From the NCBI GenBank assembly GCA_902785705.1, contig CACZZN010000007.1:1-64000 (forward strand): 64,000 nucleotides of DNA, given 5' to 3'. Below the pieces are notes generated by a model. That model searched no databases. It was given only the letters and a program-made list of their open reading frames with translations, and was not told where the DNA came from. Each line of letters starts with the position of its first letter. Positions within the stretch are counted from its first letter, which is position 1. This document shows positions 33,308 through 42,536 of this stretch, one piece after another. The position numbers were made by a program, and so were the translations under genes. Origin of the DNA: an uncultured Veillonellaceae bacterium. Lineage in GTDB: Bacteria > Bacillota > Negativicutes > Selenomonadales > Selenomonadaceae.

Positions 33308-35182
33308 ATGTCAGAAGAAAGTATTTCCTTCAGCAGCCTGCCGGAATCGGAGCAGAGCATTCTGATGCAGTTTTATGGGAAGCTGGCTCTGATGGAAAAC
33401 AATGACTACAATGATTACCGCATCGAAGACATCCGGACGCTTTCTGACGCGGAACAGAAAGTCTTTGACAGCCAGGGGGGGATTTCCCCGCACTTTACCG
33501 TCCAGACGCTTTACAAAGTTCGCGGGGATATTGCGCCCATTCACTTCAATCTCATGCTGCACCGCCTGTTGGAAATGACGCCGGAACTGCGCAGCAATTT
33601 CTGTGTCCTGCCCAAGCGGGTCCTGAAGGTCGTGTTCCACAGCCGCAAGGAGCAGCCGGAAGTCACCTTCCGCATGTTGACGGATGTAGATCCGGAGGAT
33701 GTGGACCAGACCTTGCAACGGCTCATGGACGCGGATATGCGCAAGGGATTCGATCTGTCCCACGGACCGCTCCTGCGCTTCCTGGTTCTTCGGACAAGGC
33801 CGGGGGAATACGCGATCCTGATGACCGCGCTGCAGATTGTGGCGAACAGCTTTTCTGTCCATAATTTTCTTCGCGCCGTGCAGAAGCTGGAACCCCTCGC
33901 GGTCGATACAAAGTATTCCCTGCGGGACTATCTGGCGAGCTTGGGCGGTGCGCTTGCTGCACCTGTCATGGGCTACTGGAAAAAGGTCTTGGAGGATTTG
34001 CCGCCGCGGCCGATGCTGCCCAACATGCAGCAGCCGAAGCAGCCCTATGAGCAGAAATCCTATCGTATCATGATACCGCAGCCGGACATGGATGCGCTGG
34101 ATCGGCAGGCCAGCAGCAATCGCAACATGATGATGTCCATCTTGCAGACCACATGGGGCATGCTGCTGAGATCCGTCAACCGCTGCAAGGATACGTATTT
34201 CTGCATTCTGGCGTCGGATCGCGGAACCGCCGGGGTGGGAGAAAACAGCGCCGTCAACATGTTCCCCGTGCGGCTTGCCTGCGAGGACAGCGATATTGTC
34301 CAATCCGTGCTGTCCAAGCAGTTCCAGCAGCTCGTGGTATCGCGGCCATACAGCAGGATTCGGCGGGAGCTGCTGGTGGAACTCATGGGCAGAGGCGCCG
34401 GCGACATCCAGCATTTCCTGAGCTTCCGTGATTTTGTCGATCAGGAGCTCAAGTTCCATGAACATGCGGGATCGGAAGACGGTGCATTGGTGGCGAAGAA
34501 TTCGTGGGATGCACAGGGAATTCCCTTGGGCATCTATTTCCATCTGCTGGCCGGCTCGGTGGCGATCACCTTCCTTTATGACAAGAACAGTTTTCAGCCC
34601 CTTGCGATTGAAGGGCTGGCAAAGCAATATCTCCTGATTTTGCACAACCTCCTGATGAATGCGGAGAATCCTGTTTCCACTGTGGTACAGGGCATCGAGA
34701 GCGGCCTTCGGCATGTGGAGGAAAGCGCGGAGCCCACAGCTGCAGCGGTCCGGTCGATTACGGAGTTCCTTCTGGGGACGGAGTTCTTCAAGGGGTGCAA
34801 GTCTGTGGTTTTCGAGCGGATGTGCCAGAACGCAAGGATTTCGACTTATTTCGAGAGCGATCAGCTGCGGGTGAGCCCGGAATCCAGCAGTCTGCTGTTT
34901 ATCGTGGAAGGAAGCGTTGTCCGCAATATGGATCCGGGAACAGGATGGTTCAGCATGCTGGATGTGGCAAAGGCAGGCCGTGTCATCAACGAGCTGATGC
35001 TGCTGCCCGACAACAAGCACAATATCTTTGTGGAGGTCATGAGCGAACAGGCAAAGATACTTTCCATCCCGCTTCCCTATGTGCAGGATATCCTGCAATT
35101 CAATTCGGAAGTCCAGCGCAGATTCTTCCTGTATGCGCTGCGTGAAATGGGAAAATATCAACGCCGATGGGTGGCCAGCTGA
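33308..35182 (+). CDS. Condensation-domain-like protein with cyclic-nucleotide-binding-like C terminus
   Basis: 624 aa. Residues about 60-490 follow the layout of an NRPS condensation or acyltransferase domain (FTVQTLYKVRG opening, FDLSHGPLLRFLVLR, later WGMLLRSVNRCKDTYFCILASDRG). The catalytic HHxxxDG motif is replaced near residue 172 by LQIVANSF, so classic condensation chemistry is unlikely. Residues about 510-615 (SSLLFIVEGSVVRN to LSIPLPYVQDIL) resemble a Crp-type cyclic-nucleotide-binding barrel. No adenylation, carrier or DNA-binding domain is present. It ends just before the flagellar cluster. The function is unknown; a sensory or scaffold role is a guess. Confidence 0.7.
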   Translation: MSEESISFSSLPESEQSILMQFYGKLALMENNDYNDYRIEDIRTLSDAEQKVFDSQGGISPHFTVQTLYKVRGDIAPIHFNLMLHRLLEMTPELRSNFCVLPKRVLKVVFHSRKEQPEVTFRMLTDVDPEDVDQTLQRLMDADMRKGFDLSHGPLLRFLVLRTRPGEYAILMTALQIVANSFSVHNFLRAVQKLEPLAVDTKYSLRDYLASLGGALAAPVMGYWKKVLEDLPPRPMLPNMQQPKQPYEQKSYRIMIPQPDMDALDRQASSNRNMMMSILQTTWGMLLRSVNRCKDTYFCILASDRGTAGVGENSAVNMFPVRLACEDSDIVQSVLSKQFQQLVVSRPYSRIRRELLVELMGRGAGDIQHFLSFRDFVDQELKFHEHAGSEDGALVAKNSWDAQGIPLGIYFHLLAGSVAITFLYDKNSFQPLAIEGLAKQYLLILHNLLMNAENPVSTVVQGIESGLRHVEESAEPTAAAVRSITEFLLGTEFFKGCKSVVFERMCQNARISTYFESDQLRVSPESSSLLFIVEGSVVRNMDPGTGWFSMLDVAKAGRVINELMLLPDNKHNIFVEVMSEQAKILSIPLPYVQDILQFNSEVQRRFFLYALREMGKYQRRWVAS

Positions 35183-35206
35183 CCATTGCGAAAATATTTG
35201 TGAGTG

Positions 35207-35240
35207 CGTGGCGAAGTGCTTGGATTTTGAGTGCTTCGCC
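35207..35240 (+). terminator. Likely terminator after the condensation-like gene
   Basis: GGCGAAG pairs with CTTCGCC (extended by G-T pairs) around a loop of about 10 nt, followed by a T-rich stretch. It separates the upstream gene from the flagellar promoter. Confidence 0.55.
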
Positions 35241-35273
35241 GCTTTATTTATGTGAACTGCGTTTGATGCACTA

Positions 35274-35302
35274 TTGACTTCATGTTCGTTGTGAAGTATC
35301 AT
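35274..35302 (+). promoter_or_regulatory. Sigma-A promoter of the flagellar/chemotaxis operon
   Basis: TTGACT (35274-35279), a 17-bp spacer, TATCAT (35297-35302), about 130 nt before flbD. The leader between holds a short foldback with ACAAAAAG/CTTTTTGT near 35345-35368. Confidence 0.6.
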
Positions 35303-35429
35303 GGAAATGATTCTATGTGAGTTTTTCGAATTTCTTCTTCACGACAAAAAGGAGATTTGCTTTTTGTGACGAATAGATTAGGAACAGGGGTAAATATCTC
35401 CCTGATGAGCGTGCAAAGGAGAGATTTTC

Positions 35430-35630
35430 ATGATCAAGCTCACAAAATTCAATTCCGAGGCGAAGCAAAAAGGAGAATTCGTCCTGAATGCCGAAATAAT
35501 AGAAACGATAGAGGAGACGCCTGACACAGTGGTGACGCTGATCAATGGCAAAAAGCTCATCGTGGACGAGCCGATGGATGAGATCGTGCGGCGCGTGATG
35601 AAATACCGTCGGGCGCTGAAGCAGTTTTGA
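35430..35630 (+). CDS. flbD: FlbD/SwrD family flagellar protein
   Basis: 66 aa. MIKLTKFN opening and VTLINGKKLIVDE in the middle match the small FlbD (SwrD) family, which in Bacillus raises flagellar power. It is first in the flagellar cluster as expected, with AAAGGAGAG before the ATG. Confidence 0.85.
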   Translation: MIKLTKFNSEAKQKGEFVLNAEIIETIEETPDTVVTLINGKKLIVDEPMDEIVRRVMKYRRALKQF

Positions 35631-35708
35631 TCCATAAGGGTGGCTCCTGCGTCAGATCCTATCGGTTTCTGACGGCAAAGAACGACGTATGCATGGAGGA
35701 GATCGAAT

Positions 35709-36227
35709 ATGGCTGATGAAGAAAAAGAGGAAGAAGTAGCTGAAGAACCTAAAAAGAAATCACCGATTATTCTGGTCGTTGTGTTGGTCTTGGTCGGTTT
35801 GGTGCTGGCTGGCGGCATTTCGTTCTTCGTCACGACGAAACTGATGGCAGGTTCTGCGGGAGATGGCGGTGGAGGCGGCGAGGTTCGTCACAGCGATCCG
35901 GGTGTCTTCGTCAAGCTGGGAGATCCGAAAGAGGGCATCCTGGTCAACGTAGGCGGAGCCAGAGCCGGAAAGTATTTGAAAACCAGCATCATTCTGGAGA
36001 TGAACCCCGGCAAGGAGGCCAATTTGACAGAGGAAGGCAAGCTGAAGCCTGTTGCCGAGACGAAGATATTGGATGTGACATTGCAGCTGCTTCGGTCTGC
36101 AAAGATGGAAGAGTTCGATGCGACAAAGCAGGACGACCTCAAGAAAAAGCTCAAGGACGAGCTGAACGCAGCGCTGGGCAGCGGTTCTGTCTATGATGTG
36201 TACATCACAAGCTTCTTGTTGCAGTGA
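35709..36227 (+). CDS. fliL: Flagellar basal body-associated protein FliL
   Basis: 172 aa. A charged cytoplasmic N terminus, one membrane helix (residues about 19-42), a Gly-rich stretch and a periplasmic FliL domain. FliL surrounds the stator and supports torque. GGAGGAG lies before the start. The gene sits before fliM in the usual order. Confidence 0.88.
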   Translation: MADEEKEEEVAEEPKKKSPIILVVVLVLVGLVLAGGISFFVTTKLMAGSAGDGGGGGEVRHSDPGVFVKLGDPKEGILVNVGGARAGKYLKTSIILEMNPGKEANLTEEGKLKPVAETKILDVTLQLLRSAKMEEFDATKQDDLKKKLKDELNAALGSGSVYDVYITSFLLQ

Positions 36228-36260
36228 GTTTTATGTAGCGAGCGGAAAGGGGGGCAAGGA

Positions 36261-37265
36261 TTGGCAGATGAAGTCTTATCTCAGTCTGAGATAGATAAAC
36301 TGCTTTCTGCGCTTTCGGACGGAAGTGTTACTGCAGACGATGTCAAGGCGGATGAATCGCAGAAAAAGGTGAAAACCTATGATTTCAAGCGCCCGGACAA
36401 GTTCTCCAAGGACCAGATCCGAACGCTCTATATGCTGCATGAAAGTTTTGCTCGTCTTTTGAACACCTATCTTTCCACACATTTGCGGACGATGGTGAAT
36501 GTCGAGGTAGCGTCGGTTGAACAGCTTACCTATCAGGAATTTGTGCAGTCCTTGGCGAATCCAAGCGTTATCAGTATATTGGCGGTGCCGCCCTTGAAGG
36601 GCAACATTATCATGGAGGTCAATACCGAGATCGCGTTTGCCTTTATCGACCGCGTGTTCGGCGGTGAGGGCAGGGTCGGGATCAAGACGCGCGTGCTGAC
36701 CGAGATAGAGGAAGCCGTCATGAAGCGTTTCGTGGATACTTCCATGAAAAACTTCCGGGAGGCTTGGGCCAATGTGGCGGATTTCTATCCGACGCTGGAA
36801 GCTACGGAGTCTAATCCGCAGTTTACGCAGATCGTCCCGCCCAGTGACATGGTGGTCATCATTACGATACAGATGAAACTGGGCGATGTGGAAGGCATGA
36901 TGAATATCTGCATTCCCTATCTGGTGTTGGAGCCCATCATGCCGAAACTCACGACGACCTTCTGGGTGGCCTCGACAGTGTCCAAGGATGATAATCCGGA
37001 CCAGGTGGCGATTCTCCAGAAGAAGCTGGAACGCACGAAGGTTCCGTTTGTCGTGGAAATGGGCAGGGTGAATATCACGATCCGGGAATTTTTGACGCTG
37101 GGCTTCGGGGATGTGCTGCAGTTGGATACAAGCGTGAAAGACGAACTGCCCTGCCTGGTGGGACAGCGCAAAAAGTTCTACTGCCGTCCCGGTACATCCG
37201 GCAAAAAGATGGCGGTGCAGGTTACCCGAATCGTAAATGAAGGAGATGAAGAGACTGATGAGTGA
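36261..37265 (+). CDS. fliM: Flagellar motor switch protein FliM
   Basis: 334 aa. The N-terminal LSQSEIDKLL is the CheY-P-binding peptide. The CheC-like middle domain and a C-terminal SpoA domain (about 250-325) follow. It forms the C-ring and sets rotation direction. The start is TTG with a GGGGGGCAAGGA ribosome region. The last codons overlap fliY. Confidence 0.95.
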   Translation: MADEVLSQSEIDKLLSALSDGSVTADDVKADESQKKVKTYDFKRPDKFSKDQIRTLYMLHESFARLLNTYLSTHLRTMVNVEVASVEQLTYQEFVQSLANPSVISILAVPPLKGNIIMEVNTEIAFAFIDRVFGGEGRVGIKTRVLTEIEEAVMKRFVDTSMKNFREAWANVADFYPTLEATESNPQFTQIVPPSDMVVIITIQMKLGDVEGMMNICIPYLVLEPIMPKLTTTFWVASTVSKDDNPDQVAILQKKLERTKVPFVVEMGRVNITIREFLTLGFGDVLQLDTSVKDELPCLVGQRKKFYCRPGTSGKKMAVQVTRIVNEGDEETDE

Positions 37266-38538
37266 CGATATGATCTCGCAGGAGGAGATTGACGCCCTGC
37301 TGAATGGCGGTTTAGCCGGCGGCGGAGACAGCGCTCCTGCGGGGGATGCCGACAGCTCACCCGCGGAAGGGGCTGGCAGCGGTTCAGACGGTGATTCATC
37401 TCAGTTTGACGACGTACTTTCGGATATGGAAAAGGATGCGCTGGGAGAAATCGGAAACATTTCGATGGGAAGCGCCGCGACGACGCTTTCCGTGCTCCTG
37501 GGACATAAGGTGTCCATTACGACGCCGACGACCTCTGTGGCCACGATGAGCATCATCAAGGAGCACTACCCGATGCCGTATCTTGTGGTCGAGGTGGGAT
37601 ACACCATCGGCATCGATGGCAACAATGTGCTGGCGATCCAGGCACAGGATGCGGCGATCATCGCAGACCTCATGATGGGCGGCGATGGCACCAATCCGGA
37701 TTCGGAGATCAATGAAATCAGCATGAGCGCTGTGGGCGAGGCCATGAACCAGATGATGGGGACTGTCGCGACATCGCTTTCAACGATGTTCAACAAGAAG
37801 ATCGATATCTCGCCGCCGATCGTGAACCTCATAGATCTTGGCTCCGAGGACAAGATGTCGGAGATTGTGGGGCAGGATGATCCGATTGTGCGCATTTCCT
37901 TCCGCATGGAAGTGGATGGGTTGATTGACAGTGAGATCATGCAGATCCTGCCGGTGCATGTGGCAAAAGAAATGGTGGAATCCTTGACAGGAGGCGGCTC
38001 GGAACCTGAGCCGGAACCTGCACCAGCGCCGGCGCCGGCTCCTGCAGCTGCGCCACCGCCTCCTCCGCCCCCTGCAGCCGCGCCACCGCCCCCTGCGGCA
38101 GCACCGCCTCCTCCGGCGGCACCGCCTGCCGGCTATGGGGCGCCTCCGCCGGGCTATGGAGCTCCGCCGCCGGGGTATGGTTATGGGGCGCCTCCGATGC
38201 AGCCGCATGTCGCCACGAACGTGCCGGTGTCGGCAGCGCAGTTTGTGCCGCTTTCGATGGAGCCTGTCCAAGTGAACGAGGCGAACATCGGGCTGATCCT
38301 GGATGTTCCGTTGCAGGTGACGGTCGAGCTGGGACGCACGAAGAAGTCCATCAAGGAAATCTTGGAGCTCACGAACGGCTCCATCGTGGAACTGGACAAG
38401 CTGGCCGGCGAACCCGTGGAGATCCAGGTGAATGGCAAGTATTTGGCCAAGGGCGAGGTCGTGGTCATCGATGAGAATTTCGGCGTGAGGATCACGGATA
38501 TTGCAAGCCCGGCCGAACGAGCGGCGAAGCTGCAATAG
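37258..38538 (+). CDS. fliY: Flagellar switch phosphatase FliY (CheC-like plus FliN)
   Basis: About 426 aa. The N terminus MISQEEIDALL is a second CheY-P-binding peptide. The CheC-type phosphatase domain has two ExxN active motifs (EIGN near residue 63 and EAMN near 165), so it should dephosphorylate CheY-P at the switch. A Pro/Ala-rich linker of about 75 residues (about 245-320, many Pro runs and GYGAPPP repeats) joins it to a FliN/SpoA domain (about 340-420). The start is uncertain: ATG 37258 is used, while 37246 and 37237 are also in frame. Confidence 0.92.
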   Translation: MSDDMISQEEIDALLNGGLAGGGDSAPAGDADSSPAEGAGSGSDGDSSQFDDVLSDMEKDALGEIGNISMGSAATTLSVLLGHKVSITTPTTSVATMSIIKEHYPMPYLVVEVGYTIGIDGNNVLAIQAQDAAIIADLMMGGDGTNPDSEINEISMSAVGEAMNQMMGTVATSLSTMFNKKIDISPPIVNLIDLGSEDKMSEIVGQDDPIVRISFRMEVDGLIDSEIMQILPVHVAKEMVESLTGGGSEPEPEPAPAPAPAPAAAPPPPPPPAAAPPPPAAAPPPPAAPPAGYGAPPPGYGAPPPGYGYGAPPMQPHVATNVPVSAAQFVPLSMEPVQVNEANIGLILDVPLQVTVELGRTKKSIKEILELTNGSIVELDKLAGEPVEIQVNGKYLAKGEVVVIDENFGVRITDIASPAERAAKLQ

Positions 38539-38560
38539 GGCTTTCGGGAGATAGGAATAT

Positions 38561-38597
38561 TTTCCCTCTGGGAAAATTTAAGCTATTACGCTATAAT
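38561..38597 (+). promoter_or_regulatory. Hairpin and possible promoter before cheY
   Basis: A small foldback TTTTCCC/GGGAAAA (38561-38577, 3-nt loop) is followed by TATAAT at 38592-38597. No good -35 is seen. It could boost cheY and the export genes within the operon. Confidence 0.35.
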
Positions 38598-38642
38598 AAG
38601 CGGAGAAATCCAGAATGATTTAAAGATGAGGAGAGATGAATC

Positions 38643-39005
38643 ATGGCAGTACGAGTTTTGGTTGTTGACGACGCGGCATTCATGAGAATGATGGTAAAGG
38701 ACATTCTTACCAAGAATGGCTATGAGGTAGTCGGCGAAGCTGAAAATGGCATGAAGGCTCTGGAAAAATATCAGGAGCTGAAGCCGGATCTTACCACCAT
38801 GGATATCACCATGCCGGAAATGGATGGCATCAGCGCAGTCAAAGAAATCAAGAAGATCGACCCGAACGCGAAGATCGTGATGTGCAGCGCTATGGGCCAG
38901 CAGGCGATGGTTATCGAGGCAATCCAGGCAGGGGCTCGCGACTTCATCGTGAAGCCGTTCCAGGCAGATCGTGTGCTGGAGGCTGTGCGCAAAGCAGTCG
39001 GCTGA
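38643..39005 (+). CDS. cheY: Chemotaxis response regulator CheY
   Basis: 120 aa single receiver domain: VVDDAAFMR acidic pocket, phospho-acceptor Asp in TTMDITMPEMDG (about residue 54), the switch Ser in MCSAMGQ and the Lys in VKPF. Phosphorylated by CheA, it binds FliM/FliY. It is embedded in the switch genes rather than with cheA, as in many Firmicutes. GAGGAGA precedes the start. Confidence 0.95.
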   Translation: MAVRVLVVDDAAFMRMMVKDILTKNGYEVVGEAENGMKALEKYQELKPDLTTMDITMPEMDGISAVKEIKKIDPNAKIVMCSAMGQQAMVIEAIQAGARDFIVKPFQADRVLEAVRKAVG

Positions 39006-39535
39006 TGGAGAGAGCAAGAGTTCTTGCAAGCTTGCTGCTGCTATTTTGTATGATTCTGGCAATACCTGACGTAGCGCAGGCAGCCGAGGAGGCTGCCTCT
39101 TCGGGAGGGTACCTGGCAGGCTATGAGAATGCAGACCCGAGACCATCTGCCGTGTCGTGGTGGTCGACGCTTGCATATCTTGTGAGCCTTTTTGCTATTT
39201 TTGGCTTTGTTGTCGTGATGGCATATTTTGCCGCGCGTTTTCTGGGCGGCAAATTTGCTCAGCATGCAGCAGGTGGGAACGGCGGGCGGATTCTGGAGCA
39301 TCTTCCGTTGGGCCCGAACCGTTCTGTGGCGGTTGTCGAGATGGCGAACCGCGTGTTCTTGATTGGCGTGACGGAGCATTCCATCACGATGCTGGCGGAA
39401 ATCACGGATATGGAGGAAATTGAGCGGCTCCATCAGGGGAGTCTTGGCATGTCCTTCCGTACAGGCATGTTTTCACAGGAATTGGGGGCTCTTTCCAATC
39501 TGGCGGAAAGGCTTCCCGGGATATTCAGGAAGTAG
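39005..39535 (+). CDS. fliO: Flagellar biosynthesis protein FliO
   Basis: 176 aa. It has a signal-peptide-like N terminus ending near AQAAEE, a single membrane helix (about 55-82), and a cytoplasmic FliO domain (RILEHLPLGPNRSVAVVEMANR). FliO helps assemble the FliP ring of the export gate. Its ATG shares a base with the cheY stop (TGATG). Confidence 0.88.
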   Translation: MERARVLASLLLLFCMILAIPDVAQAAEEAASSGGYLAGYENADPRPSAVSWWSTLAYLVSLFAIFGFVVVMAYFAARFLGGKFAQHAAGGNGGRILEHLPLGPNRSVAVVEMANRVFLIGVTEHSITMLAEITDMEEIERLHQGSLGMSFRTGMFSQELGALSNLAERLPGIFRK

Positions 39536-39563
39536 TCTTTTGCGGTAAGGAGTTGTCGGGCGG

Positions 39564-40313
39564 TTGAAACGCGTTCTTTTCATTTTCGGGGGGATTTGCC
39601 TCCTGCTTTTCATGGCAAAAGACGCGATGGCTGCGCCTTTGATACCGAATGTGAATGTCAGCGTGGGGACGGCGGAAACGCCGCAGGATGTGGCTGCATC
39701 CCTGCAGGTCATGGCTGTCTTGACGATTGTTTCCCTGGCGCCGGCAATTCTCATCATGACAACCTCCTTTGTCCGAATCGTCGTTGTGATCGGTTTCCTG
39801 AGGAATGCGCTTTCCACGCAGAATGTGCCGCCGAATCAGGTGGTGATTGCGCTTTCTCTGTTCCTGACCTTTTACATCATGTCCCCTTATTGGTCGCAGG
39901 CGAACGAGCAGGGGATCCAGCCGTATTTGAACGGCCAGATCACGCAGGAAGAGGCGCTTGAGAATACCGTGGCGCCCGTGAGGGAGTTCATGTTCCGTCA
40001 GACGCGTGAGTCGGATTTGGCTTTGTTTGTGAATCTTTCCGATGCAGAGCGTCCGGAGACGCAGGAAGATGTCTCGACCTTTGCGCTGATTCCGGCGTTT
40101 GTCATCAGCGAACTCAAGACAGCATTCCAGCTCGGTTTCATGATCTACATCCCGTTCATCGTCATCGATATGATCGTGGCGAGTACCTTGATGTCCATGG
40201 GCATGATGATGCTGCCGCCGGTCATGATCTCGCTGCCGTTCAAGATTTTGCTCTTTGTCATGGTGGATGGCTGGCATCTGTTGATCCGCTCCCTGATTGT
40301 GAGCTTCCGATAA
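39564..40313 (+). CDS. fliP: Flagellar export gate protein FliP
   Basis: 249 aa with a cleavable-looking N-terminal segment and about four membrane helices. Family motifs include SLAPAILIMTTSFVRIVVV, LRNALSTQNVPPNQVV and PAFVISELKTAFQLGFMIYIPF. It forms the core pore with FliQ and FliR. TTG start, AAGGAG 11 nt upstream. Confidence 0.95.
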   Translation: MKRVLFIFGGICLLLFMAKDAMAAPLIPNVNVSVGTAETPQDVAASLQVMAVLTIVSLAPAILIMTTSFVRIVVVIGFLRNALSTQNVPPNQVVIALSLFLTFYIMSPYWSQANEQGIQPYLNGQITQEEALENTVAPVREFMFRQTRESDLALFVNLSDAERPETQEDVSTFALIPAFVISELKTAFQLGFMIYIPFIVIDMIVASTLMSMGMMMLPPVMISLPFKILLFVMVDGWHLLIRSLIVSFR

Positions 40314-40327
40314 CTTGAGGTGAGTCT

Positions 40328-40597
40328 ATGTCAGGAGATTTGGTCATACAGCTGGGACAGGAAGCGTTGATGATTGTGCTGCTGGTTGCCACGCCCATGC
40401 TGGGGCTGGGCTTGATCGTGGGCCTTATGGTCAGCGTCTTTCAGGCGACGACATCCATTCAGGAGCAGACGCTGGCATTTATACCAAAGATTGTCGCGGT
40501 TTTTGTGGCAATCCTGATTTTCGGGCCGTGGATGCTTCGCATCATGGTGGAGTATGTGACGAATATGCTGGTCAATCTGCCGCAGTACATTGGTTGA
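40328..40597 (+). CDS. fliQ: Flagellar export gate protein FliQ
   Basis: 89 aa with two membrane helices. GLIVGLMVSVFQATTSIQEQTL is the FliQ signature, here given only in part (FQATTSIQEQTL). It follows fliP by 14 nt. Confidence 0.95.
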   Translation: MSGDLVIQLGQEALMIVLLVATPMLGLGLIVGLMVSVFQATTSIQEQTLAFIPKIVAVFVAILIFGPWMLRIMVEYVTNMLVNLPQYIG

Positions 40598-40620
40598 AGG
40601 AATCATTGAGGGGTAGGCGC

Positions 40621-41406
40621 TTGGATCTTTATGAACTCCTGCAGGGGCAGGTGGCAGCATACCTGCTGCTCCTGACACGGGTGAGCGGTATTTTTTTGAT
40701 TTCGCCCTTTTTCGGCAGCATGAACATTCCCGTGTATTTCCGCGCCGGAGCAGCCTTCGCGTTTTCCATCGTGCTTTTTCCCGTTGTGAGCGCAATGGGC
40801 TCCGTGGAAGCCCCTGCGAATCTGTGGCTTTATGCAGCAACCGTGCTGGGGGAATTGTTCCTCGGATGGCTCATTGGCTTTGTGGCCTATGTTGCGTTTG
40901 CAGCAGTCAATCTGGCCGGCAAGGTGATGGATATGCAGGTTGGCTTTGCTGTAGTCAATGTGATGGATCCGACTTCCGGTCAGCAGATTCCGCTTATCGG
41001 AAGTTTTCTTTATAATTTGGGGATTATCGTATTTCTGGTGACCAATGGGCATCATATGATCATTTCGGCGCTTGCGGAAAGCTTTCGGGTGGTTCCCCTT
41101 GCGGGTATGGCGCCGGATGTCTCGATCGCGATGCTGATGGAGCAGTTCACGGTGGGGATTTTCGTCACGGGCATGAAGATCGCGATGCCGGTCACGTTTG
41201 CAATCCTGCTCACGAATGTGGGGCTTGGCATCATGGCGCGGACAATGCCGCAGATGAATATCTTTGTGGTCGGGATCCCGATGCAGCTCATGATCGGCAT
41301 CACGATGCTGTCCATGCTGCTGCCCTTTTATGTTTTGTTCCTGGATGTGGTTTTTGATGGAATGTATGCAAATATTTCCTTGGCAATACAATCACTGGCC
41401 CCTTGA
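40621..41406 (+). CDS. fliR: Flagellar export gate protein FliR
   Basis: 261 aa with about six membrane helices. VSGIFLISPFFGS and FVAYVAFAAVNLAGKVMDMQVGF-type stretches mark FliR. The start is a TTG at 40621 with GAGGGG 7 nt upstream; the frame is open further upstream but overlaps fliQ. The 3' end overlaps flhB. Confidence 0.92.
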   Translation: MDLYELLQGQVAAYLLLLTRVSGIFLISPFFGSMNIPVYFRAGAAFAFSIVLFPVVSAMGSVEAPANLWLYAATVLGELFLGWLIGFVAYVAFAAVNLAGKVMDMQVGFAVVNVMDPTSGQQIPLIGSFLYNLGIIVFLVTNGHHMIISALAESFRVVPLAGMAPDVSIAMLMEQFTVGIFVTGMKIAMPVTFAILLTNVGLGIMARTMPQMNIFVVGIPMQLMIGITMLSMLLPFYVLFLDVVFDGMYANISLAIQSLAP

Positions 41407-42502
41407 GGATACGTCCCGGCCGGTCTTTGATCTCCAGCGCTTTGCGGATGGCGAGAAAACCGAGGAGCCTACCGCAAAGAAGCGCGCGGATGCTGCAAAA
41501 AAAGGGCAGGTCGGCCGCAGTACCGAGCTGACGACAGCCTTTGTGCTGCTGGTAGGTTTTTTTGTTCTCAAGCTGTTCTGGGAGTACATTTATGGAAATA
41601 TTGCGGGATATACGATTTATATCTATGGGCATCTGAGCCAGAGTATGGACACGGAGTCCATCAGTGAGCTCTTTCTGGGCATCATGCTGCTTCTGGCAAA
41701 GACCTCGCTGCCCATCATGCTGGCCATCATGCTGATGGGGCTGGCCATTAATTTCTATCAGGTAGGGTTGATTTTCAGCACGGAGAAGCTGGAGCCGAAG
41801 CTGAGCAATTTGAACCCGATCAATGGGTTCGGGCGGCTTTTTTCCAAGCGGTCTCTGGTCGAGCTGGTCAAATCCCTGTTCAAGATCGCAATCATCGGAG
41901 CTTTCCTGTATAATTATCTGAAGGATGAAATTCCGTTCCTGCCGCAGTTCATCTACTATGATCTTGCAACGAGCCTGCAGGAGATCTCGAAGATCGTCTT
42001 CATGATGGTATTCCAGATCATCGCGGTCATCATGGTTTTGGGCGTTCTGGACTATGCCTATCAGAAATGGCAGACCACACAGGATCTTAAGATGACAAAG
42101 CAGGAGGTCAAGGACGAGTTCAAACAGAGCGAGGGAGATCCGCAGATCAAAGGCAAGATCCGTTCGAAGCAGCGGGAAATGGCGATGGCGCGAATGATGC
42201 AGGAGGTGCCGAAGGCAGATGTCATTGTGACAAACCCGACGCACTTTGCCGTTGCGCTGCAGTATCATAAGGGAATGCCCGCGCCTGTCGTGGTGGCAAA
42301 GGGACAGGATCTCGTGGCGCAGCGCATCAAGGAGATCGGGCGCGAGCATCGGATTGCGATTGTTGAGAACAAGCCTTTGGCGCGGGCGCTCTATGCAACC
42401 GTGGATCTCGGCGCGGAAGTGCCGCAGGAGCTCTACCAGGCCGTGGCCGAGGTGCTGGCGTATGTCTACAGGCTCAAACATCGTCGTCTGAGCTATGCAT
42501 AG
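41366..42502 (+). CDS. flhB: Flagellar export switch protein FlhB
   Basis: About 378 aa. The conserved FADGEKTEEPT opening region lies near residue 25. Four membrane helices follow, then the cytoplasmic domain with the self-cleaving NPTH motif that switches export from rod/hook to filament substrates. The exact start is uncertain: ATG 41366 is used, ATG 41357 is in frame. The gene overlaps the end of fliR. Confidence 0.94.
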   Translation: MQIFPWQYNHWPLEDTSRPVFDLQRFADGEKTEEPTAKKRADAAKKGQVGRSTELTTAFVLLVGFFVLKLFWEYIYGNIAGYTIYIYGHLSQSMDTESISELFLGIMLLLAKTSLPIMLAIMLMGLAINFYQVGLIFSTEKLEPKLSNLNPINGFGRLFSKRSLVELVKSLFKIAIIGAFLYNYLKDEIPFLPQFIYYDLATSLQEISKIVFMMVFQIIAVIMVLGVLDYAYQKWQTTQDLKMTKQEVKDEFKQSEGDPQIKGKIRSKQREMAMARMMQEVPKADVIVTNPTHFAVALQYHKGMPAPVVVAKGQDLVAQRIKEIGREHRIAIVENKPLARALYATVDLGAEVPQELYQAVAEVLAYVYRLKHRRLSYA

Positions 42503-42536
42503 GGAAAGATCTGAAGGACAGATAGGAGTATGATGT

